Shown here: in pieces, positions 1-6,351 of the stretch | Layout: each line of letters starts with the position of its first letter | Numbering within the stretch: position 1 is the first letter of the stretch | Assembly: GCA_946403545.1 (NCBI GenBank) | Contig: CAMJAG010000013.1 | Coordinates: 1-16,851, forward strand | Length of the DNA: 16,851 bases | Source: an uncultured Caryophanales bacterium | GTDB taxonomy: Bacteria; Bacillota_I; Bacilli_A; RFN20; CAG-826 | Direction: 5' to 3' | The notes under the pieces: model-generated | Database searches by the model: none | What the model was told of the DNA's origin: nothing | The model's input: only the letters and a program-made list of their open reading frames with translations | Made by a program: the position numbers and the translations under genes

Positions 1-356
1 AAATCGATAAATGGTCCAAATTTTATATATTTATTACAGAAAACATCAGGATTTGGAGTTCTTCCTGATTCATACTCTTTAATTAAGTAAGAGAAAACGT
101 TATCCCAATACTCTTTGATATAATCAACTCTCAAGATTTCAATGCCTAATTTCTTAGCAACCAAGCATGCATCATCCCAGTCTTTTTCTTGTGGGCATTG
201 GGAATTATTGATAGTTGGATTTCCTAAATAGTCACCATTAGCAAGGGCGTCCCAGTTACGCATAAAACAGCCAGTTACTTCGTGTCCTTGTTTCTTTAAA
301 AGATACGCTGCAACTGCGCTATCAACGCCACCAGATAAACCTAATAAAACCTTCAT
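1..356 (-). CDS. mnmA: tRNA-specific 2-thiouridylase MnmA, N-terminal part (runs off window)
   Basis: MnmA uses ATP and a relayed persulfide sulfur to thiolate U34 of Lys, Glu and Gln tRNAs in the cytosol. Only the first 118 residues are in the window; the gene continues past base 1. The translation starts MKVLLGLSGGVDSAVAAYLL, with the PP-loop ATP-binding motif SGGVDS at residues 8-13. It also shows GCFMRNWD at 29-36 and the family signature TPNPDVFCNKYIKFG at 100-114. C107 aligns with the first catalytic cysteine of the family (Cys102 in E. coli). The ATG overlaps the dtd stop by one base (TAATG), so it is probably translationally coupled to dtd in a pdp-dtd-mnmA operon. The second catalytic cysteine and the C-terminal domains lie outside the window. 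Identification is confident from the motifs. Confidence 0.96.
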   Translation of the reverse strand, partial: MKVLLGLSGGVDSAVAAYLLKKQGHEVTGCFMRNWDALANGDYLGNPTINNSQCPQEKDWDDACLVAKKLGIEILRVDYIKEYWDNVFSYLIKEYESGRTPNPDVFCNKYIKFGPFID

Positions 357-805
357 TAGAACAACTCCTTGCTATCTAAAACAAGAGTAAAAGGACCATC
401 ATTCACGGATGTTACTTTCATATCAGCACCGAATACACCAGTGGAGACTTTTCCGTGTTTTTGTTCAATTAATTTATTGAAATAATCATAAAGTGGTTCT
501 GCTAAATGTGGGGTAAGAGCATAAACAAAACTTGGGCGTCTTCCCTTTCTTGCATCAGCATATAGTGTGAATTGACTAACTGATAAAATTGAGCCATTTA
601 CATCATCTAAAGAAAGATTAATCAAGCCTTTTTCATCTGGGAATACTCTCAACGAGAGAATCTTATCAACCATCTTTTCAACAGTTTCTTCGTTATCTCC
701 ATCAGTAAAACCGACAAGTAGACAATATCCTCTGCCTATTTGCCCTACTGTTTTACCATTTATGGTAACAGAAGCTTCCAAAACCGTTGTTAAAACCACT
801 TTCAT
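356..805 (-). CDS. dtd: D-aminoacyl-tRNA deacylase (Dtd)
   Basis: Dtd hydrolyses D-amino acids (and glycine on tRNA-Ala) from mischarged tRNAs, protecting translation. The 149-residue length is normal for the family. Both signature motifs are visible: SVSQFTLYAD around residues 75-84, and NDGPFT at 135-140, which carries the Gly-Pro dipeptide (137-138) that inserts into the partner subunit's active site in the homodimer. The N-terminus reads MKVVLTTVLEASVTINGK. Most Dtd proteins have Gln-Arg at positions 6-7, but this one has Thr-Thr. The start lies 2 nt after the pdp stop and no strong ribosome site sits at the usual distance, so coupling to pdp is likely. The stop overlaps the mnmA start. 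Identification is firm; the effect of the 6-7 change is unknown. Confidence 0.96.
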   Translation of the reverse strand: MKVVLTTVLEASVTINGKTVGQIGRGYCLLVGFTDGDNEETVEKMVDKILSLRVFPDEKGLINLSLDDVNGSILSVSQFTLYADARKGRRPSFVYALTPHLAEPLYDYFNKLIEQKHGKVSTGVFGADMKVTSVNDGPFTLVLDSKELF

Positions 806-807
806 AC

Positions 808-2115
808 TTAACGAATAATTTCCTTAATAACATGTTGTTTTGAAACAAATTCATCAACAACTACGAATTCATTTAATACATCTTTTGCAATTGCTTCATA
901 AACATTTGCATCTTTATTTGTGTGTAAAACACACAATACTTCGCCTTTATTGACATAATCACCGACTTTTTTATTTAACATAATGCCAGCAGACATATCA
1001 ATAACATCATCCATAGTTTCTCTACCACCACCAAGTTGCATTGAAGCTAAACCGATGCCTAGCGCATTAATTGATTTAACATAGCCATCTTTTGGAGCAA
1101 TAACTTCAATTTGATGTTTAGCAAGTGGGAATTTTTCTGGATTTTCAATATAACTTGGATCTCCACCTTGTGCTTTGACCATTAATAAGAATTTTTCAAA
1201 TGCTTTTCCTGATCTAATAGTTTCTTCAAGCATTTTTCTTCCTTCATTAACATCTTTAGCAATCTTTGCTTGAGTAAGCATTAAGGATCCGGAAGTATAG
1301 CATAATTCCATTAAGTCTTCAGGACCGTGACCTTTTAATGAAGCAATAGCTTCTTTAACTTCTAAAGCGTTGCCAACTGCCATACCTAATGGTTCGTTCA
1401 TATCACTTAAAACAGCAATTGTATTTCTCTTTAATCTTGTACCGATTTCCACCATTAATTTTGCAAGAGTTCTCGCATCATCAATGTTTTTCATAAATGC
1501 GCCTTTACCGACAGTGACATCTAATAAGATGCCATCAGTACCTGCAGCAAGTTTCTTTGACATAACACTAGCAGCGATTAATGGAATTGATTCAACAGTA
1601 CCAGTAACATCACGTAGTGCGTACATTTTCTTATCAGCAGGAACTAAATTTTTAGTTTGACCTGCGATTGCTAAACCAATTTCATTCACTTGTTTGACAA
1701 ATTCATCTTCTGCTAAACCTGTTCTAAAACCAGGAATTGATTCTAATTTATCAAGTGTTCCACCAGTGTGTCCTAATCCTCTACCACTTAGTTTCACCAT
1801 TGGAGCGCCACAAGCAGCAACCATTGGTCCTAAAACTAAACTAGTTTTATCACCGACGCCACCAGTAGAATGTTTATCAACTTTAATACCTTTAATAGCG
1901 GATAAGTCTAAAACATCGCCAGAGTGTTCCATAGCATCTGTTAAAGTAGAGACTTCTCTCTTATTCATTCCTTTAAACAAAATAGCCATTGTCATAGCAC
2001 TTGTTTGATAGTCTGGAATATCTCCAGAAACATATCCTTTTATCCAGTAGCGAATTTCTTCATCTGTGAGTTCTTCGCCACATCTTTTTTTAACAATTAA
2101 ATCTACCATTCTCAT
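808..2115 (-). CDS. pdp: Pyrimidine-nucleoside phosphorylase
   Basis: Cytosolic enzyme that splits uridine or thymidine/deoxyuridine with phosphate into the base and (deoxy)ribose 1-phosphate, feeding pyrimidine salvage and sugar catabolism. At 435 residues it matches Bacillus Pdp (about 433), and its start MRMVD matches my recollection of the B. subtilis protein. The phosphate-binding motif KHSTGGVGDKTS is at 81-92. The family signature LSGRGLGHTGGTLDKLE is at about 109-125. The base-binding stretch ALRDVTGTVESIPLIAAS is present. A GAGG ribosome site ends 11 nt before the first ATG, a better distance than for the second ATG at codon 3. It heads the operon pdp-dtd-mnmA and diverges from the rsmF-like gene across a 64-nt gap. 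Thymidine-specific DeoA is the alternative name; sequence alone does not settle the specificity. Confidence 0.95.
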   Translation of the reverse strand: MRMVDLIVKKRCGEELTDEEIRYWIKGYVSGDIPDYQTSAMTMAILFKGMNKREVSTLTDAMEHSGDVLDLSAIKGIKVDKHSTGGVGDKTSLVLGPMVAACGAPMVKLSGRGLGHTGGTLDKLESIPGFRTGLAEDEFVKQVNEIGLAIAGQTKNLVPADKKMYALRDVTGTVESIPLIAASVMSKKLAAGTDGILLDVTVGKGAFMKNIDDARTLAKLMVEIGTRLKRNTIAVLSDMNEPLGMAVGNALEVKEAIASLKGHGPEDLMELCYTSGSLMLTQAKIAKDVNEGRKMLEETIRSGKAFEKFLLMVKAQGGDPSYIENPEKFPLAKHQIEVIAPKDGYVKSINALGIGLASMQLGGGRETMDDVIDMSAGIMLNKKVGDYVNKGEVLCVLHTNKDANVYEAIAKDVLNEFVVVDEFVSKQHVIKEIIR

Positions 2116-2179
2116 AGAAATGTAAACCTCGCAAATAATAGTTTACTAAAAATTTAAAATTTTTCATATAATATTAACG
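2116..2179. promoter_or_regulatory. Divergent intergenic region; -10 box abutting the rsmF-like start
   Basis: This 64-nt gap must serve pdp (minus) and the rsmF-like gene (plus). On the plus strand a perfect TATAAT lies at 2167-2172, only 7 nt before the ATG at 2180. No Shine-Dalgarno sequence lies between. No good -35 is visible: TTTACT is 19 nt upstream and TACTAA 17 nt upstream. For pdp, a minus-strand TATTAT at 2135-2140 is possible but would start the RNA at about its GAGG ribosome site, so the pdp promoter remains uncertain. Confidence 0.6.
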
Positions 2180-3427
2180 ATGAAAATATCATTAGCCGAA
2201 AATTTAAGAACATATTTGGACGAAAAAGAGATTAAGGAATTATTTGTTTCCTTAAAAAAAGAAAACAAACACGCTGTGTTATTAAACCCTAATAAAATGG
2301 ATGATAATACATTCATTTCATTATTCCCAAATGTTAACCCACACCCAATTGTTAAACACGCTTTTTTATATGATAAAAACGAATATGATTTAGGCAAGAG
2401 CATTTACCATTTATTAGGTTGTTATTATTTGCAAGAACCTAGCGCTATGGTCCCTGCCTATTTGCTTAATTGCAATGAGAATGACACTGTTTTAGATCTT
2501 TGTGCTGCTCCTGGTGGTAAATCAATTCAATCTTCTTTCAATATGAAAAATAAGGGATTAATAATTTCAAATGATTTATCTAAACAAAGAGCGTTTGCTA
2601 TTGTAGAAAATGCAGAAAGATTAGGACTTGGGAATCTCGTAATTACCAATAATGATTTCTCTTTAATTCACGAATTCTATGCAAACGCATTTACTAAAAT
2701 CATTTTAGATGCTCCATGTTCAGGAAGTGGCATGTTTAGAAAAAGCCAAGAAGTTAAAGATGACTGGACATACGAAAAGGTTTTAAAATGTGCTGAAATA
2801 CAAAAAACTCTCATTTTATGTGCATATAATATGCTAAAACCTGGTGGAACAATGTGCTATTCAACTTGTTCTTTCTCTAGTGACGAAGATGAAGATATTG
2901 TCGAATATTTGCTTAATAATACAGATGCAGAATTAGTGAAAACCGATGAAAATCCACTATTCTTTGTAAATAAAAAGAAACCTTATGGTATTCATCTTTT
3001 TCCAAGCGTGTTCCCTGGAGAAGGCCATTATATTTGTTTAATTAAAAAACCAGGCGAATTATCAAGTAAAACGGTTGAAAGAAAAAGCTATAAATTTGGT
3101 GACTTCTTATTCGAAGGAGCAGATTTTAACTATAAGAAACTCAATGTTTTAAGACTAGGCGTCAAAGTTGGTGAAGTCAGTAAAGATGTTATTAAATATG
3201 ACTATCATTATGCTCACTACTTAAATCATTTCGAAAATGAAATTGAACTAGATAAAGAATTAACCTTTAAATATCTTAATGGTGATACATTAAATTTACC
3301 TTGCAAGAAGGGTTTTGTACTCCTTAAATATCAAGGCATTTCTTTGGATATAGGAAAAAGCGATGGTTCCCGAATTAAGAATAGGATTCCATCGCGAATT
3401 AGAAATTTGAATAAAGTAACTTTTTAA
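2180..3427 (+). CDS. rsmF: RsmF-like 16S rRNA (cytosine-C5)-methyltransferase, NOL1/NOP2/Sun family
   Basis: SAM-dependent methyltransferase that makes 5-methylcytosine in rRNA. The 415-residue protein has the Rossmann SAM site DLCAAPGGKS at 106-115. Motif IV is DAPCSGSG at 177-184, where C180 is the releasing cysteine. Motif VI is YSTCSFS at 227-233, where C230 is the attacking cysteine. The segment HPIVKHAFLYDKNEY (55-69) and the following QEPSAM are typical of the RsmF/YebU branch. The C-terminal third, with LRLGVKVGEV around 324-333 and a glycine-rich LLKYQGISLDIGKSDG stretch, resembles the RsmF C-terminal RNA-binding domain. It is the only plus-strand gene here. It lacks a ribosome site and has TATAAT 7 nt before the ATG, suggesting a leaderless mRNA. 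Its stop overlaps the convergent plsC stop by 4 bases. The family is certain; the exact target cytosine is not. Confidence 0.92.
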   Translation: MKISLAENLRTYLDEKEIKELFVSLKKENKHAVLLNPNKMDDNTFISLFPNVNPHPIVKHAFLYDKNEYDLGKSIYHLLGCYYLQEPSAMVPAYLLNCNENDTVLDLCAAPGGKSIQSSFNMKNKGLIISNDLSKQRAFAIVENAERLGLGNLVITNNDFSLIHEFYANAFTKIILDAPCSGSGMFRKSQEVKDDWTYEKVLKCAEIQKTLILCAYNMLKPGGTMCYSTCSFSSDEDEDIVEYLLNNTDAELVKTDENPLFFVNKKKPYGIHLFPSVFPGEGHYICLIKKPGELSSKTVERKSYKFGDFLFEGADFNYKKLNVLRLGVKVGEVSKDVIKYDYHYAHYLNHFENEIELDKELTFKYLNGDTLNLPCKKGFVLLKYQGISLDIGKSDGSRIKNRIPSRIRNLNKVTF

Positions 3428-4209
3428 TAATTTAAGTTAAATTTATATTTTTTGCTCTTTTGTCTAGACATTAACTCGTGATCAGTTGGTCTTAGTTTAA
3501 ACATAATTTCAGCTTGCACTCTATTTTGAACGATTTGTGCAATCTCTTGAGTGGTTTTGCCTTCATATTCTTCAGGCATAATTGGTTTCAAGAATGAAAT
3601 TTGTACTGGATAGCGCTTAAATTCTGGTTTTGTTTTGAGTACTCTAAATGAACCATATATAGCAACAGGAACGATTGGGACTTTTGCAGACATTGCTGGT
3701 TTAAATGAGCCATGATGGAAATTTCCAATAGGACCAATTACTTCTTTAACTCTTGTTCCTTCAGGGAAAATAATCCAGTTTTTAGTGCGAGCAGTTAAAT
3801 CATCTTTAACTCTCATCATAACTTTAAGAGATTGTCTTAAATCATCTCTATCCATAAATTCTGCTTCTAAACATCTTGCTGCTCTGCCTAATAAGAAATA
3901 CTTATAAATCTCTTTTTTGCAGACGAATGAGGAAGGTTGTTTTAAAGATACAACCATCGTTAAAGCATCAAACGCAGATTGATGGTTTGGAAAAAAACAC
4001 GCAATATCACTAGGTATGTTTTCTGAACCAGTAATATAAAGATCACAATTTAATTTACGCAAAACATGTTTGCAGACTCTTGAGACTTTTCTAAATCTTT
4101 TCTCTAGAGGATACTTCTTTGGTTTTCTTGAATACCTAATCATCCAAAGAAAGTAACTTGCAAGCATATCAACACCAGCGGTACAACCAGCTTTAATAAT
4201 ATGTTTCAT
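3424..4209 (-). CDS. plsC: 1-acyl-sn-glycerol-3-phosphate acyltransferase (PlsC family)
   Basis: Membrane-associated acyltransferase expected to convert lysophosphatidic acid to phosphatidic acid in phospholipid synthesis. The 261-residue protein has the catalytic NHx4D motif (NHQSAFD, H76 and D81), the FVCKKEI block at 95-101, the glycerol-phosphate-binding FPEGTR at 148-153, and VPIVPVAIYGS at 177-187. The N-terminus (residues 1-25) is moderately hydrophobic and could lie on the membrane, followed by a basic stretch (RKPKKYPLEKRFRK). It is the last gene of ftsK-pulA-plsC: its ATG shares one base with the pulA stop (TAATG), so coupled translation is likely. No terminator hairpin is visible at its end, which overlaps the convergent rsmF-like gene. 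Other lysophospholipid acyltransferases share these motifs, so the exact substrate is inferred. Confidence 0.93.
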   Translation of the reverse strand: MKHIIKAGCTAGVDMLASYFLWMIRYSRKPKKYPLEKRFRKVSRVCKHVLRKLNCDLYITGSENIPSDIACFFPNHQSAFDALTMVVSLKQPSSFVCKKEIYKYFLLGRAARCLEAEFMDRDDLRQSLKVMMRVKDDLTARTKNWIIFPEGTRVKEVIGPIGNFHHGSFKPAMSAKVPIVPVAIYGSFRVLKTKPEFKRYPVQISFLKPIMPEEYEGKTTQEIAQIVQNRVQAEIMFKLRPTDHELMSRQKSKKYKFNLNY

Positions 4210-6350
4210 TATTTTTCACCTTTCTTGGTCAAGACACTAATCGTATTGGCGGCTACAAAGCTATTTTTAACAACTGCCGCACTCTTAATCTTTTTATCTC
4301 CTACTATGTAGGTATAATAATCATCTAATTCAAATTGTTTGTTATAACTTTCGTTATTAATCAAAAGTACTAATTTTGGATACTTTGGAGAGTATTTAGC
4401 TTTGGCTAATTCTAAACATAAAACATTGTTATGCCAATAATCAACCTTAAAAACATCTTTAACATCTTTAGATTCATAGTATTTGACATAGTCAATTTCT
4501 TTTCTAAGATCGATTGCCATTTTCATAGCAGCCACCATTTCAAATCTTTCATCGAGTAAATTGAAATCAAAATTATTTACTTTAGTAACGTTATAAGTAT
4601 TATCATTTCCACCTTTTGATTGTCCAATTTCTTGACCCATATGTATAAATGGGACACCAAAAGATAGCATTAACATCTTGTTTGCAAATTTGATTCTATT
4701 AAGAATAGTTTCTTCACTTTCTCCTTCATTAGAAGCGGAAAGTTTATCATATAAAGTTAAGTTATCATGGCACTCAACATAGTTGATGCTTCTGTTTGCG
4801 TTATCAAAACGCGCTTTTTTGTCTTCATAATCACAACAACTAGCGTGTATCACATAATTCACATCGTGTAAATTTACATTGCCAGCAATAAAGCCTTTAT
4901 CATAAAGTCTATCTTTAAAGACAGACCCATCCATTACGTTACGGTAAGAATCATTAAAGAAAGCAACATTTGGAAGCAAAGCGTAGTTATATGAGGTAGC
5001 TTTCTTGTTCTTAGGAAGTTCAAATCCCATATCCCAACCTTCACCATAGAACATGATATCAGGTTTAATTTCTCTACATTTCTTATAAGCAGTGTTGATT
5101 GTATCAACATCTAAAAGACCCATGAGGTCGAATCTAAATCCATCAAAATCAAATGTATTTAATAAATAAGTCAAAGAATCAATGATCAATTTTGAGACCA
5201 TTTTTCTTTCGCTTTTAATATCATTTCCACATCCAGATGCGTTAGCGATTTGTCCATTTTCTCTTCTTCTAAAGAAGTAATTAGGTACAACTTTTTCTAA
5301 GCAAGATGACATGTAATCATATATATGGTTAAAAACGACATCAACATTCACTCTAATATTATTTTTATGGAGAATGCTGACCATTTGTTTGAGTTCTTTA
5401 AGTCTAGCAATTGCTTCTTCTGGTTTATTTGAATAGCTGCCTTCAATAGCAAAATAACTTATTGGATCATAACCCCAGTTATAACTTTTAGAAACATTAA
5501 TATCATCAACACCTCTAAAATCAAGAATTGGTTGAAGTTGAATATGTGTAATTCCTAGATATTTTAAATAATCTAAAGCAACAGGGTTTTTACCTTTGCT
5601 TGTAACTCTTCCTTCTTCCACTAAACCTAAGAATTTGCCTTTATTTATGACATTTGAGCCATTATGTTCAGTAAAATCACGAACGTTGAGTTCGTAAATT
5701 ATTGAATCGACATAGTTTTCAATCTTATTTTTAGGAGTGATTCTTTCAATTTCGTTTAACTCATCTAAGTCAATAACCACGCTATAAAGAGAGTTTAAGC
5801 TAGTGCCTTTTCCATATGGATCGTTAGTTTCTCTAGTCACACCAGAATTTGTTACAAGATAATGATACTTTTTGTTTTTATAATCGCCTTTAAGTGAAAT
5901 TCTATATACTCCCTTAGGAGTTCTTTCCATTTTATAGAAACAAAAAGCATCGTTTTCTTCGATTTTTAAAACAACTTCGCTAGCTAAAGGAGCCCAAAGA
6001 TTAAACTTAGTTTCTTCTTTAGAATAGATAGCGCCTAAATCATCGCCATCATAGTAAAATAGCTCATCAAAATTCTTTAAATCCACTATTGAGCTAACAT
6101 CGATATTAACCATTGGAAATTCAGAAACAAATAAAGAATAATTGTGACCGAAATCGAAAGGTTGAGTTAGTTTTAACTCATACATATGGATGTTATTTGA
6201 AAATGAAGATTTAACAATACTAAGTTTTTCTAAAATCTCATTGTCTTTATATAAGACAAAATCAAAATGTTCTCTTTTATTGATGCCAGTAAAAATGAGA
6301 ACATTGATTTTATTTAGTGATGTAAGTTTTGCTTTAATGTAAGATTCCAT
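4209..6350 (-). CDS. pulA: Type I pullulanase (cytosolic, GH13), glycogen/alpha-glucan debranching
   Basis: Hydrolyses alpha-1,6 branch points in glycogen, pullulan or imported maltodextrins. The 713 residues are close to Bacillus AmyX. There is no signal peptide, so it acts in the cytosol. The order is: an N-terminal family-specific domain (about 1-100), a CBM48-like beta-sandwich starting at FNLWAPLASEVVLKI (116-130), then the catalytic barrel. The type I signature YNWGYDP is at 290-296. GH13 regions are: I, DVVFNH 337-342; II, GFRFDLMG 404-411 with nucleophile D408; III, YGEGWD 435-440 with acid/base E437; IV, YVECHDN 524-530 with D529. All catalytic residues are intact. It lies one base after the ftsK stop and one base into plsC, and has only a poor ribosome site, so it probably depends on coupling. 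No other glycogen gene is in the window. Confidence 0.96.
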   Translation of the reverse strand: MESYIKAKLTSLNKINVLIFTGINKREHFDFVLYKDNEILEKLSIVKSSFSNNIHMYELKLTQPFDFGHNYSLFVSEFPMVNIDVSSIVDLKNFDELFYYDGDDLGAIYSKEETKFNLWAPLASEVVLKIEENDAFCFYKMERTPKGVYRISLKGDYKNKKYHYLVTNSGVTRETNDPYGKGTSLNSLYSVVIDLDELNEIERITPKNKIENYVDSIIYELNVRDFTEHNGSNVINKGKFLGLVEEGRVTSKGKNPVALDYLKYLGITHIQLQPILDFRGVDDINVSKSYNWGYDPISYFAIEGSYSNKPEEAIARLKELKQMVSILHKNNIRVNVDVVFNHIYDYMSSCLEKVVPNYFFRRRENGQIANASGCGNDIKSERKMVSKLIIDSLTYLLNTFDFDGFRFDLMGLLDVDTINTAYKKCREIKPDIMFYGEGWDMGFELPKNKKATSYNYALLPNVAFFNDSYRNVMDGSVFKDRLYDKGFIAGNVNLHDVNYVIHASCCDYEDKKARFDNANRSINYVECHDNLTLYDKLSASNEGESEETILNRIKFANKMLMLSFGVPFIHMGQEIGQSKGGNDNTYNVTKVNNFDFNLLDERFEMVAAMKMAIDLRKEIDYVKYYESKDVKDVFKVDYWHNNVLCLELAKAKYSPKYPKLVLLINNESYNKQFELDDYYTYIVGDKKIKSAAVVKNSFVAANTISVLTKKGEK

Positions 6351-6351
6351 C

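Noticed and set aside
1370..2008. Plus-strand open frames of 96 and 104 codons opposite pdp
   Set aside because: They lie wholly inside the confidently identified pdp gene, show no recognisable motif and have no ribosome site; they are antisense shadows.
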